Source: Nakamurella flava (lineage in GTDB: Bacteria; Actinomycetota; Actinomycetes; Mycobacteriales; Nakamurellaceae). From it: a stretch of DNA of 64,000 nucleotides. The notes beneath the pieces are model-generated. The model did no database searches. It was not told where the DNA came from and saw only the letters and a program-made list of their open reading frames with translations. Where the stretch lies: the NCBI RefSeq assembly GCF_005298075.1, contig NZ_SZZH01000006.1:62001-126000 (forward strand), written 5' to 3'. Below are positions 26,174-34,891 of this stretch, piece by piece (positions within the stretch are counted from its first letter, which is position 1; each line of letters begins with the position of its first letter). Position numbers and translations under genes: made by a program.

Positions 26174-27496
26174 ATGGCCCTGCTCAGCCCGTCCCGCACC
26201 CCGGCGATCCCCCGCCCGGCTGCGGGCGTGTGGCCCGGGTTGTTCGACGTCCCGCGCTCCCCCATCCACGCCGCTGTCGCCCGCCGCCTGACCCGGGCGG
26301 CCGTCTCGTCGCTGCCGATCTCCCTCACCTTCCCCGACGGCACCACCTGGGGCACCGGGGGTCCGCGCCTGCAGGTCGTCCGACCCGACCTGTTCTTCCG
26401 ACGGCTCGGCACCGACGGGCTGATCGGGTTCGGCGAGGCGTGGATGACCGGTGACCTGACCAGCGGCGACTGGCACCCGGCCGCGGTGACGGGTTCACCC
26501 ACCGGTCCGACGGCCGAACGGATCAATGAGGCGACCGACGAACTCGCCGCGGCGCTCACGGTCATGGCCCGGCGGATGTCCGTCCTCGTCCCCGAGCCGC
26601 TGCAGAAGCTGCGCAGCGCCTGGCAGCGCCGGCCCCCGTTGACCGCCGACAACACCCCGACCAACGCGCGGGAGAACATCCACCGGCACTACGACTTGTC
26701 CAACGACCTCTTCGAGCTGTTCCTCGACCCGACCATGACGTACTCGTCGGCCTGGTTCGAGCCCGGTGACGACCTGCGGGCGGCGCAGATCCGCAAGATC
26801 GACGGCATCCTCGACCTGGCCCGGGTGGGGCCAGGGATGCGCATCCTGGAGATCGGCTCCGGCTGGGGCGCGCTGGCCATCCGGGCGGCGACCGAACGGG
26901 GAGCCCGGGTCACCACCCTCACCCTGTCGCAGGAGCAGAAGGCACTGGCCGAGCGGCGCATCGCCGAGGCCGGGGTGTCCGACCGCGTCGACGTGGTCCT
27001 GCAGGACTACCGCGACCACGCCGCCGTCGCCGGCGGGGCCTACGACGCCGTGGTCTCCGTGGAGATGATCGAGGCCGTCGGCGAGCGTTACTGGCCGGAC
27101 TACTTCACCGCGGTCGACCGGATGCTGGCCGACGGGGGCCGGTTCGCCGTCCAGGCCATCACCATGGCCCACGAGCGCCTGCTGGCCACCCGCAACGGCT
27201 ACACCTGGGTGCACAAGTACGTGTTCCCGGGCGGGATGCTGCCGTCGATGACGGCGATCGAAGACGTCACGAAGGCCCACACCGGGCTTCGGGTCAGCGA
27301 GACCCGCCGGCTCGGACCGTCCTACGTCCCCACCCTGGCCGAATGGCGGCACCGGTTCAACGACCGCCTGCCGCAGGTCCGGGCCCTGGGCTTCGACGAG
27401 ACCTTCATCCGGATGTGGAACTTCTACCTGGCCTACTCCGAGGCCGGGTTCGCCGCCGAATACCTCGACGTGTGGCAGCTCGGCCTGTCCCGCTGA
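26174..27496 (+). CDS. cyclopropane-fatty-acyl-phospholipid synthase family methyltransferase
   Basis: 440 residues. It uses S-adenosylmethionine to methylenate or methylate the double bond of a lipid acyl chain at the membrane surface. The N-terminal lipid-binding-like part (about 30-150) precedes NIHRHYDLSNDLFELFLDPTMTYSSAWF, the SAM motif LEIGSGWGALAIRAA (about 226-240), and the family's VEMIEAVGERYW with the active-site Glu. MW.FYLAYSEAGF closes the domain. A GGAGG site 9 bases upstream sets the ATG. The long form (over 400 residues) matches Cfa, not the shorter mycolic-acid cyclopropane synthases. Confidence 0.93.
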   Translation: MALLSPSRTPAIPRPAAGVWPGLFDVPRSPIHAAVARRLTRAAVSSLPISLTFPDGTTWGTGGPRLQVVRPDLFFRRLGTDGLIGFGEAWMTGDLTSGDWHPAAVTGSPTGPTAERINEATDELAAALTVMARRMSVLVPEPLQKLRSAWQRRPPLTADNTPTNARENIHRHYDLSNDLFELFLDPTMTYSSAWFEPGDDLRAAQIRKIDGILDLARVGPGMRILEIGSGWGALAIRAATERGARVTTLTLSQEQKALAERRIAEAGVSDRVDVVLQDYRDHAAVAGGAYDAVVSVEMIEAVGERYWPDYFTAVDRMLADGGRFAVQAITMAHERLLATRNGYTWVHKYVFPGGMLPSMTAIEDVTKAHTGLRVSETRRLGPSYVPTLAEWRHRFNDRLPQVRALGFDETFIRMWNFYLAYSEAGFAAEYLDVWQLGLSR

Positions 27497-27526
27497 CCGA
27501 CCGGCCCGGGCCGCCCAGGACCACGT

Positions 27527-27553
27527 CGGGTCGGCCCCGGACGGGCCGACCCG
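27527..27553. terminator. bidirectional hairpin terminator, 11-bp perfect stem
   Basis: CGGGTCGGCCC pairs with GGGCCGACCCG around a CGGAC loop. It lies 30 bases after the cyclopropane synthase stop and 55 bases from the convergent pruA stop. Confidence 0.75.
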
Positions 27554-27608
27554 GATGCGATCCGACCAGCCGGCCGACCTGTCCCTCAGTCGGAGCCGAA
27601 CCTGGAGG

Positions 27609-29264
27609 TCACCCCGGGTCGGGCGCCTGGTGGGGGTAGTCGACGGTGGTCGGCGGCACGAACGTCTCCTTGATCGACCGGGGCGACGTCCAGCGGGCCA
27701 GGTTGGCCATCGACCCGGCCTTGTCGTTCGTACCCGAACCCCGGGCGCCCCCGAACGGCTGCTGGCCCACCACGGCGCCGGTCGGCTTGTCGTTGACGTA
27801 GAAATTGCCGGCCGCGAACCGCAGGTCATGGGCGGCCCGGGCGACGGCGTCGACGTCCCGGGCGATGATCGAGCCGGTCAGCGCGTACGGGGTGGCCGCG
27901 TCGACCTCGGTGAGGATGTCGCCGAACCCGTCGTCGGGGTAGACGAACACCGACAACACCGGACCGAAGTACTCGGTCGTGAAGATCTCGTCCCGCGGGT
28001 CGGAGCCGACCAGCACGGTGGGCCGCACGTACCAGCCCACCGCGTCGTCGACCGTCCCGCCGGCCAACACCTGAACGGAGTCGACCGACCGGGCGCGGTC
28101 CAGGGCGGTGCGCAGCCGCCCGAAGGACCGGCCGTCGATGACCGCGCTGGTGAAGTTGCCGAAGTCCTCCACCGACCCCACCGTCAACGCCTGCGTCGCG
28201 TCGGCCAGCCCGTCCCGCAGGGTGCGCCACAACGACTGCGGGACGTAGGCCCGGGACGCCGCCGAGCACTTCTGCCCCGAGTACTCGAACGCCCCCCGCA
28301 CCAACGCCGTCCGCAGCACGTCGACATCCGCCGAGGGGTGGGCGACGACGAAGTCCTTGCCGCCGGTCTCCCCGACGATCCGCGGATAACCGCGGTACCG
28401 GGCGATGTTCGCGCCGACCGTTGCCCACAGCTGCTGGAACACCCGCGTCGACCCGGTGAAGTGGATGCCGGCGAGGTGCTCGGAGGCCAGCAGCACCTCG
28501 CTGATCTCCGGTCCCGACCCCGGCAGCAGGTTGATGACGCCGGGCGGCAGACCTGCGGCGGTCAGCAGGTCCATCACCAGCGAAGCCGCGAACTGCTGCG
28601 TCGGGGAGGGTTTCCAGATCACCACGTTGCCCATCAGGGCGGGCGCGGTGGGCAGGTTCCCGGCGATCGCGGTGAAGTTGAACGGGGTGATGGCGTACAC
28701 GAACCCCTCGAGGGGCCGATGATCGGTCCGGTTCCACACCCCCGGCGCGTTGACGGGGGGCTGTTCGGCCAGCAGCTGCCGGGCGAAGGCCACGTTGAAG
28801 CGCCAGAAGTCGATCAGCTCGCAGGCCGAGTCGATCTCGGCCTGCTGCACGGTCTTGGCCTGGCCGAGCATCGTCGCCGCGTTCAGCCGGGCCCGCCACG
28901 GCCCGGCGAGCAGATCGGCGGCCCGCAGCAGGACCGCGGCCCGGCTGTCGAAGTCGAGATCCCGCCAGCCGGGGGCGGCGGCGCGGGCCGCGTCGATGGC
29001 GGCGTGCGCGTCGGCGGCGGTCGACTCGGCCGACCGTCCGAGCACCCGCTGATGGTCGAAGGGCGCACAGACGGTGAACTCGGCGCCCGCGGGTCGACGG
29101 GCCCGACCGCCGATAACGGCGGGCAGGTCGACCGGCTCGGTGACCGCCGCCAGGGCCTGCCGGATCGACGCCCGCTCGGGCGAACCGGGGGCGTAACCGA
29201 GCACCGGCTCGTTCACCGGTGTCGGCGGGGTGCTCACGCCGGTCACCGTCGCACCGTTCACCAT
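27609..29264 (-). CDS. pruA: L-glutamate gamma-semialdehyde dehydrogenase
   Basis: 551 residues. It oxidises glutamate semialdehyde (from P5C) to glutamate with NAD, the second step of proline breakdown. Aldehyde dehydrogenase marks include TPFNFTAIAGNLPTAPALMGN, the NAD-site FTGSTRVFQQLW, GETGGKDFVVAH with the catalytic-loop Glu, GQKCSAASRAY with catalytic Cys, and EYFGPVLSVFVY. The family's typical length is 540-550. A GGAGGG site precedes the ATG. It starts 36 bases after the end of the proline dehydrogenase gene, forming the pruB-pruA operon. Confidence 0.95.
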   Translation of the reverse strand: MVNGATVTGVSTPPTPVNEPVLGYAPGSPERASIRQALAAVTEPVDLPAVIGGRARRPAGAEFTVCAPFDHQRVLGRSAESTAADAHAAIDAARAAAPGWRDLDFDSRAAVLLRAADLLAGPWRARLNAATMLGQAKTVQQAEIDSACELIDFWRFNVAFARQLLAEQPPVNAPGVWNRTDHRPLEGFVYAITPFNFTAIAGNLPTAPALMGNVVIWKPSPTQQFAASLVMDLLTAAGLPPGVINLLPGSGPEISEVLLASEHLAGIHFTGSTRVFQQLWATVGANIARYRGYPRIVGETGGKDFVVAHPSADVDVLRTALVRGAFEYSGQKCSAASRAYVPQSLWRTLRDGLADATQALTVGSVEDFGNFTSAVIDGRSFGRLRTALDRARSVDSVQVLAGGTVDDAVGWYVRPTVLVGSDPRDEIFTTEYFGPVLSVFVYPDDGFGDILTEVDAATPYALTGSIIARDVDAVARAAHDLRFAAGNFYVNDKPTGAVVGQQPFGGARGSGTNDKAGSMANLARWTSPRSIKETFVPPTTVDYPHQAPDPG

Positions 29265-29300
29265 CTGATCCGCCCTCCGTCGTCGATTGCAGTGGTGCGG

Positions 29301-30254
29301 TCAGCGGCCCCCGACCATCGACCGCAGGAAGAACGCCAGGTTGGCCGGGCGTTCGGCCAGGCGCCGCATGAAGTACCCGTACCAGTCGGTGCCGTACGGG
29401 ACGTAGACGCGGACCCGCCGGCCCTGCGCCACCAGCCGGCGCTGCTCGTCGGCCCGGATCCCGAAGAGCATCTGGTGCTCCCACCGGGCCGGGGGACGGT
29501 GGTGGTCGGCGGCGAGCCGGCCGGCGATGTCGATGATGCGCGGATCGTGGGATCCGACCATCGAGTAGCCACGGCCGGCCATCAGCAGCTGCAGGCACCG
29601 CACGTAGGCGAGGTCGACCTCGGCCCGCTCGGTGAAGGCGACATCGTCCGGCTCGTCGTAGGCCCCCTTGACCAGCCGCACCCGCGACCCGGGACCGGTC
29701 AGGGCGGCCAGGTCGCCGGGGGTGCGGCGCAGCATGGCCTGGACGGCGACGCCGACGTCCGGGTGGTCACGCCGGACCACGGCGAGCGTCTCAAGGGTGT
29801 CGTCGACGGTGCGGTGGTCCTCCATGTCGAGGGTCATCCGTGCGCCGCGGCCGTACGCGGCGGCGGCGATCCGCCGGGCGTTCTCCCGGGCCACCGCCGC
29901 GCCCCCGGACGGCGCGTCGGGGCCCACCGGAAGCGACCCGCCGACGGCCGAGAGCTTGACCGAGACCTCGGCGTCACCGACCAGCCCGGCCACGGCCAAA
30001 CCGTCCAGCAGGTCCAGGTAGGCCTGCACGGTGGCGTCCGCCCCGGCCCGGTCGACGGTGTTCTCACCGAGGTGGTCGAGGCTGACGGCCAGCCCGGCGT
30101 CGTGCAGTCGTCCGACCGCGGTCACCGCGTCGTGCAGGGTCTCGCCGGCGATGAACCGTTCGACGACCCGGCCGGTCAGCGGCGCGGCGGTTACCGCGTC
30201 ACGGACGCCGGTGCGCGTGGACAGGGCGAGCATGGGGCGCCGCAGCAGATACAT
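29301..30254 (-). CDS. pruB: proline dehydrogenase
   Basis: 317 residues. It is the FAD enzyme oxidising proline to P5C, the first step feeding PruA. The monofunctional actinobacterial form shows the barrel segments VSLDHLGENT, VSVKLSAVG, MTLDMEDHRTVDDTL, VGVAVQAMLRRTPGDL, RLVKGAYDEP and a C-terminal helix region ending VRVYVPYGTDWYGYFMRRLAERP, which carries the RRxxER-type proline-binding arginines (RRLAERP). GGGAGGG before the ATG at 30254 sets the start. It is the first gene of the operon and is divergent from the small basic protein at 30489. Confidence 0.94.
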   Translation of the reverse strand: MYLLRRPMLALSTRTGVRDAVTAAPLTGRVVERFIAGETLHDAVTAVGRLHDAGLAVSLDHLGENTVDRAGADATVQAYLDLLDGLAVAGLVGDAEVSVKLSAVGGSLPVGPDAPSGGAAVARENARRIAAAAYGRGARMTLDMEDHRTVDDTLETLAVVRRDHPDVGVAVQAMLRRTPGDLAALTGPGSRVRLVKGAYDEPDDVAFTERAEVDLAYVRCLQLLMAGRGYSMVGSHDPRIIDIAGRLAADHHRPPARWEHQMLFGIRADEQRRLVAQGRRVRVYVPYGTDWYGYFMRRLAERPANLAFFLRSMVGGR

Positions 30255-30427
30255 GCCCACCGTCCCTCCCGGGCGCCGACCGTCGTGTCCCGGTGTCCGT
30301 GCCCTTGGTTCTACTCTCTCCCGTCGCCGACCCGTCGAACCCCCCGGATCGCCACCAGAACCGCGTCGGCGCGTTCGCAGTTCGACCGGGCCGGGTGCCG
30401 GTGTCGGCGGCGCGGAGGCGCCCGCTC

Positions 30428-30433
30428 TACGCT
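30428..30433 (+). promoter_or_regulatory. -10 element of the DUF6474-like gene
   Basis: TACGCT, predicting a leader of about 50 bases that contains the AGGAGG ribosome site. Confidence 0.4.
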
Positions 30434-30488
30434 GGCCGTTACTACCCGGTGGGTCCCGTTCCCCGGTTGTGATCCAGGAGGTCTCGAC

Positions 30489-31016
30489 GTGGCATTCGGC
30501 CGATCGCGCAAGAAGCGCAAGGGTCGCGGCAAGAGCGCCGACACGAAGCGGGGCGCCCTGGAGACGCTGACCGACCCGAAGACGATCCTGCGACTCAGCA
30601 CCCTGTTCCGGGTGGCCGGGCCGCTGCTGGCCGGCGGGGCGATGAAGGCGTCGACTTCGGTGCGCGGGGCGATGGACGAGCAGCGGGCCCGTCAGCTGGG
30701 GGTGGCTCCCGATGCGGTGGCCGCCTACCGGGGACCGGCCGGACCGGCCCGGGCCCGGATCGCCGGCCTGCAGTCGGCCATCGACGAGCTCCGGGGCCGA
30801 CGGGGTGGGGAGCCCGCCGTCGCCCGCTTCACCGATGCCGCGGTGGCCCGGCTGTCCGATCTGACCGCCGGGGTGAACGCCACGACGACGATGGCTCCGC
30901 CGACCCGTCGGGTCGCCCTGCGGGCGGTCGCCGCCGACCTCGACCAGCTGGAGACCGAGCTGATGACCTACCTGGTCGGGCCGCCGTCCCCGGCCGCCCG
31001 GGCCCTGAACGCCTGA
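30489..31016 (+). CDS. DUF6474-like basic protein
   Basis: 175 residues. The first 25 residues are very basic (AFGRSRKKRKGRGKSADTKRG), followed by LETLTDPKTILRLSTLFRVAGPLLAGGAMKAS, a hydrophobic patch rather than a full membrane helix, and a helical C-terminal half (LQSAIDELRGRRGG, VAADLDQLETELMTYL). This fits the DUF6474 family of Actinobacteria, of unknown function. An AGGAGG site 7 bases upstream of the GTG fixes the start. It stands alone between divergent pruB and the CopC gene. Confidence 0.75.
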   Translation: MAFGRSRKKRKGRGKSADTKRGALETLTDPKTILRLSTLFRVAGPLLAGGAMKASTSVRGAMDEQRARQLGVAPDAVAAYRGPAGPARARIAGLQSAIDELRGRRGGEPAVARFTDAAVARLSDLTAGVNATTTMAPPTRRVALRAVAADLDQLETELMTYLVGPPSPAARALNA

Positions 31017-31130
31017 GCCGGTCCCGACCTGCGACCGGACGGGTCGCCGGGAATCGTCGCCGCGGGGCACGACAGGGCGGGCCGGCCTGACGTCACGTCG
31101 TCCGCGGGCATCGTTTGGTTCCCGCGACAA

Positions 31131-31146
31131 TGCCCACATCTGGGCA
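31131..31146. promoter_or_regulatory. palindrome TGCCCA-CATC-TGGGCA upstream of the CopC gene
   Basis: Two perfect 6-base arms with a 4-base centre. It lies just upstream of the -35 position implied by a TAGGTT element at 31171-31176. It is a candidate operator for the CopC-like gene; the regulator is unknown. Confidence 0.4.
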
Positions 31147-31264
31147 GGTCACCGGGCGTCGGAGCTCGCGTAGGTTGGCCGAGGGGTCCCCGTGCGCGGC
31201 TGCTTTCAGGCAGCGAACGCACCAGCCAGGCCCGGGACCCGCGTCGTCGATCGAGAGGTGAGCT

Positions 31265-32002
31265 GTGCTCCGCGTGCCATCCCCAGTCCCGTCATCGTCG
31301 GTTGCAGCGTCGTCCACGTCGTCGCGACGGGGCGCCGGTCGTTGGGTGGCGGTGGTGACGGCGCTGCTGCTGGGTCTGCTGGTGAGCGCCGTGGGCGCGC
31401 CTGCGGCTGCTGCTCACGACACGATCGAGAGCAGCAACCCGGCGGACGGGGCGACCGTCGCGACGGTGCCGGCGTCCGTGACGCTGACGTTCGACGAGCA
31501 GCCGCAGGATTTCTCTCCGGTCATCCAGGTCACCGGTCCGGACGGCGCGGACTGGGCGGACGGCACACCGACGGTGTCCGGAACCGATGTCAGCGTCCCG
31601 GTCAAGGCCGGAGCCCCGGCCGGGGCCTACCAGGTGGCCTACCGCATCGTCTCGTCCGACGGGCACCCGGTGACCGGCGAGCTGTCGTTCACCGCGGAAG
31701 CAGCCGCGGCCGGCAGCGCCCCCGTCAGCAGCGCCCCCGTGAGCAGCGCCCCCGTCAGCAGCGCACCGGTCAGCAGCACCGCCACCAGCAGCACCCCGGC
31801 CGCCAGCACTCCTTCATCCAGCGCCGCACCCTCCAGCTCGGCACCGAGCTCGGCGCTGGTCAGCCCGGCCGCCAACGCCTCGGACTCCGGCTCCGGGGTC
31901 CCGGCCTGGCTCATCGTGGTGATCGTGCTGGTCATCGCGGCCGGCGGCGCGGTGGTCGCCGTGCTGGTCCGTCGGGCCCGGGGCGGTTCGAACGCCGCCT
32001 GA
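31265..32002 (+). CDS. CopC-domain copper-binding protein with C-terminal membrane anchor
   Basis: 245 residues. A Sec signal (VAVVTALLLGLLVSAVGAPAAAA) is cut before HDTIESSNPADGATV, leaving the N-terminal His that binds Cu(II) in CopC. The domain ends YRIVSSDGHPVTGELSFTA with the second His. A Ser/Ala/Pro linker with four APVSS repeats leads to one membrane helix (AWLIVVIVLVIAAGGAVVAVLV) and a basic tail. The protein is therefore tethered outside the membrane. CopD is absent. GTG start with a GAGAGGTG site. Closest functional class is YobA/CopC copper homeostasis. Confidence 0.88.
   Translation: MLRVPSPVPSSSVAASSTSSRRGAGRWVAVVTALLLGLLVSAVGAPAAAAHDTIESSNPADGATVATVPASVTLTFDEQPQDFSPVIQVTGPDGADWADGTPTVSGTDVSVPVKAGAPAGAYQVAYRIVSSDGHPVTGELSFTAEAAAAGSAPVSSAPVSSAPVSSAPVSSTATSSTPAASTPSSSAAPSSSAPSSALVSPAANASDSGSGVPAWLIVVIVLVIAAGGAVVAVLVRRARGGSNAA
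31718..31777 (+). repeat. four 15-base tandem repeats in the CopC linker
   Basis: GCCCCCGTCAGCAGC repeated four times with few changes, coding for (Ala-Pro-Val-Ser-Ser)x4. Slippage could vary the linker length. Confidence 0.8.
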
Positions 32003-32030
32003 CCGGTCGGACGGGTCAGCGACGGCCGGA

Positions 32031-33008
32031 TCACCGACCCGCTGGGTCGGTCCCTTCGGGGGCGGGCGGCAGCCCCGGGTCGATGCCCGTCAGCTCGACG
32101 GACCGCTGCCACAACCAGGCGGCGTCCGATCGGTCCTGCAAGGCCGACGGCGCCTTGGCCGGCTGCGGCCGACCGCGGGCCAGAAAACGGGGCCCGACCA
32201 GCTCACCGCCGGTCAGGGCGGGGTCGGTCGCGGCGGTCACCTGCGACCGGGCCCCGGCCGCGGGCGTGGAGCCGAGCAGGGCAGTGGCCCGACGGGCCAG
32301 TTTCACCCCGACGCCGGCCTCGTCCTCGGGGTCGCGTTCGGCGGTCGCCGACCAGCCGGGATGGGCGACCACCGACACGACGGGCCGGCCCGCGGCGCTG
32401 CAACGGCGGTCCAGTTCGGCGGCGAACAACGCGACGGCCAGCTTGGACTGGGCGTACGCCTTCATCGGGGTGTAGCGACCGGTCAGGCCGAGATCGCGGT
32501 CGAGGCGGCGGGCGCTGCGGGCGGCCATCGACGTCACCGACACGACGCGGGCCGGGTCGGCGTCCGTCGCGCCGTCGACGAGGGCGGGCAACAGTCCCGC
32601 GGTCAGTGCGAAGTGTCCGAGGTGGTTGGTGCCCATGTGCAACTCGAAACCGTCGACGGTGATCTCCCGTCGCGGCGCGAGCATGATGCCCGCGTTGTTG
32701 ACCAGGATGTCGACCGGGCCCTGCTGGCCCTCCCGGGCCGTGAAATCGGCGACGGAGGCGAGCCGGGACAGGTCGACGTGCACGACCCGCAGACGCGCGG
32801 CGGGCACGTCCGCCCGGATGCGCTGGGCGGCCGCCTGCCCCCGGTCGAGGTCACGGACGGCCATGGTGACGGTCGCCCCGGCCCGGGCCAGGGCCAGCGC
32901 CGACTGGTAGCCCAGGCCGCTGTTGGCGCCGGTGACGACAGCTCGTCGGCCGTACTGGTCGGTGACGTCCAGGCCCTGCCACCGGGCCCACGGCAGGGCC
33001 GGCTTCAC
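32031..33008 (-). CDS. short-chain dehydrogenase/reductase
   Basis: 325 residues. The cofactor motif TGANSGLG (TGxxxGxG), the structural NNAG motif in [10 protein letters not shown], the catalytic Ser in VVSVTSMAA and YAQSK (YxxxK) are all present; this is the retinol-dehydrogenase/WWOX-like branch with [14 protein letters not shown]. The substrate is unknown. Its GTG overlaps the AI-2E transporter stop by four bases (GTGA), so it is translated with that gene. The gene is last in the operon. Confidence 0.92.
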   Translation of the reverse strand: MKPALPWARWQGLDVTDQYGRRAVVTGANSGLGYQSALALARAGATVTMAVRDLDRGQAAAQRIRADVPAARLRVVHVDLSRLASVADFTAREGQQGPVDILVNNAGIMLAPRREITVDGFELHMGTNHLGHFALTAGLLPALVDGATDADPARVVSVTSMAARSARRLDRDLGLTGRYTPMKAYAQSKLAVALFAAELDRRCSAAGRPVVSVVAHPGWSATAERDPEDEAGVGVKLARRATALLGSTPAAGARSQVTAATDPALTGGELVGPRFLARGRPQPAKAPSALQDRSDAAWLWQRSVELTGIDPGLPPAPEGTDPAGR

Positions 33009-34462
33009 GAGCGCTCCTGCATGGGCATGATCACTTCGCGGACGATGAGGATGATCGCCGCGGCCACCGGGACGGCCAGGATCGCGCCGGTGACACCGAG
33101 CAGCGCCGCCCCGACGAGGATGGCGACGACCACGGCACCGGTGGAGATGTCGACGGTCCGCTTCATCACCCGGGGGTAGAGCCAGTACGCCTCGAACAGG
33201 TGCTGGCACAGGTAGAAGATGCCGGCGATGATCCCGATGGCCAGCGACTGGGTGAGCCCGATGAGCGTCATGGAGACGCCGACCAGGATGGGCCCGACGA
33301 CCGGGATGAAGTCGAGGATGGCGGCGCCGAGGGCGATGGCCCACGGGTACGGCAGTCCCACGATCGCCGCGAACACGCCGGCCACCAGGCCGGCCTGCAT
33401 GGCGATGACGGTGGCCCCGGAGAGGTAGCCGCCCATCTGCTTGAGGATGCGGTCGCCGAGGTCGGTGACGCGGGTCCGGCGGGTGGCCGGCACCAGCCGG
33501 TAGGCCCCGGCCTTGATGCGCGGGAAACCGGCCAGGAAGTACAGCGTCAGGATCAGGATGATCAGCAGGTCGACGATGATCGTCGCCACCGTGACCCCGA
33601 CGCTGAGCAAGCCGCCGGCCGCGCCGCTGCCGATGGTCTGCACGATGTTCGAGTTCTGGATGGCCTGCAGCACGCCGAAGCGCTCGTCCAGGTTCCGCAG
33701 GCTCTCGTTCTGCTGCAGGTTGGCGATGAGCGTCGGGATGCTCTCGACGAAGGAACCGACCTCGGTGACGATCGGCGGGATGATCGCGTAGATGGCCGCG
33801 CCGATGACGGCGAGCAGACCGAGGAACACGAACAGCACGGCAAACCCCCGCCGGACGCCGCGACGCTCGATCCAGCTGACCAGCGGGTTCAGGCCGATGG
33901 CCAGCAGGGTGGCGATCGCCAGCAGCAGCAGGGTGTCCCGGATGGTGTCCAGGACGAGGAACGAGACGTAGGCCAGGAGCACGCCGATCCCGCCGAAGAA
34001 ACCCCAGTGGAACGGCGAGTGCTGGGAGCGACGTCGCCCCGGAAGGGCGGTCGCCGGGGCGGCGTCGGCCGGCTCACCGGTGGGCGCACCGGCCCCCGGG
34101 TAGGCGGCCAGGGCCGCGGCCGCCTCCTGGCTCGCGGCCGCCGCCGCGGCGGCGGCCTCGCTCGCGCGCAGGGCCCGTTCGGACAGCACCTTGCTCGAGA
34201 CGCTCTGCCAGGCCGCCCGCATCGGCGTCCGACGGGACGCGGCGTCGGACGCGCGGTCGACCGTGACCGGGCCGACGACCGGCACGGTCGGGCCGTTGCT
34301 CGGCGCCGGTGCGCTGTCCGCCGGCGCCCCGTGACCGGTGCCCGGGGCGACGGAGGTGCCGTCGACGCCCTGCGCCGGATAGCCGTGGGCCGGGACGACG
34401 TAACCGTCGCCGGTGTGCCCCCCCGACGGGCGCCCGGGATCCCCGGGGCCCACTCCCGTCAT
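33005..34462 (-). CDS. AI-2E/PerM-family membrane transporter
   Basis: 485 residues. The first 170 residues are low-complexity and Gly/Pro/Ala-rich with an Ala/Ser run ([19 protein letters not shown]) and are probably cytoplasmic. About eight membrane segments follow ([21 protein letters not shown] to [10 protein letters not shown]) with the family region [17 protein letters not shown] and [13 protein letters not shown]. Family members move signals, ions or other small solutes; the cargo is unknown. It overlaps the GNAT gene upstream by four bases (ATGA) and the SDR gene downstream (GTGA). Confidence 0.9.
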   Translation of the reverse strand: MTGVGPGDPGRPSGGHTGDGYVVPAHGYPAQGVDGTSVAPGTGHGAPADSAPAPSNGPTVPVVGPVTVDRASDAASRRTPMRAAWQSVSSKVLSERALRASEAAAAAAAASQEAAAALAAYPGAGAPTGEPADAAPATALPGRRRSQHSPFHWGFFGGIGVLLAYVSFLVLDTIRDTLLLLAIATLLAIGLNPLVSWIERRGVRRGFAVLFVFLGLLAVIGAAIYAIIPPIVTEVGSFVESIPTLIANLQQNESLRNLDERFGVLQAIQNSNIVQTIGSGAAGGLLSVGVTVATIIVDLLIILILTLYFLAGFPRIKAGAYRLVPATRRTRVTDLGDRILKQMGGYLSGATVIAMQAGLVAGVFAAIVGLPYPWAIALGAAILDFIPVVGPILVGVSMTLIGLTQSLAIGIIAGIFYLCQHLFEAYWLYPRVMKRTVDISTGAVVVAILVGAALLGVTGAILAVPVAAAIILIVREVIMPMQERS

Positions 34463-34791
34463 GCCGACACGACGAGGTCTTCGTAGCCCGGCCGGTACTC
34501 GTGGATCCACCAGTTCACGTACGGGCAGGTGGGGATGACCTTGACGCCGGCGTCCCGCGCGGCATCGAGAGCGGCCTTGACGAGGTCGCTGGCCACCCCG
34601 TAGCCGCGGGAGGCGGGCTCGGTGTACGTGTGCACGATGTTCCACCGGCCGGGAGTGCGCCGGTAGTCGAGGACGGCCACCTCGCGACCGTCGACCAGCA
34701 GCCGGAACCGGCCGTTCTCCTCCAGGTGCTCCACCGTCTGGGTGCCGGTCGTACCCGCGCGGGAACCGGAGCCCGTCGTGTGTTCGGTCAT
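34459..34791 (-). CDS. small GNAT N-acetyltransferase (YjdJ/NATD1 type)
   Basis: 110 residues. VLDYRRTPGRWNIVHTYTEPASRGYGVASDLVKAALDAARDAGVKVIPTCPYVNWWI contains the acetyl-CoA loop R-G-Y-G-V-A and the C-terminal P.CPYV.. region typical of the Gcn5-related YjdJ family. The acceptor is unknown. It is the first gene of the GNAT/AI-2E/SDR set, in which every junction overlaps by four bases. Confidence 0.9.
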   Translation of the reverse strand: MTEHTTGSGSRAGTTGTQTVEHLEENGRFRLLVDGREVAVLDYRRTPGRWNIVHTYTEPASRGYGVASDLVKAALDAARDAGVKVIPTCPYVNWWIHEYRPGYEDLVVSA

Positions 34792-34891
34792 CGTGCGACG
34801 CCGCCCTTCCGCATCTGGTCTGTCGGGCGAAGCGCGCCCGTCGACCCCGATCGTGGCACATGCCGCACGCCGACGATCGGCCGGTGCGGCC

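Noticed and set aside
31718-31777. CRISPR array or minisatellite with independent function
   Set aside because: The 15-base repeats are in frame and code for a Ser/Pro/Ala linker; there are no unique spacers.
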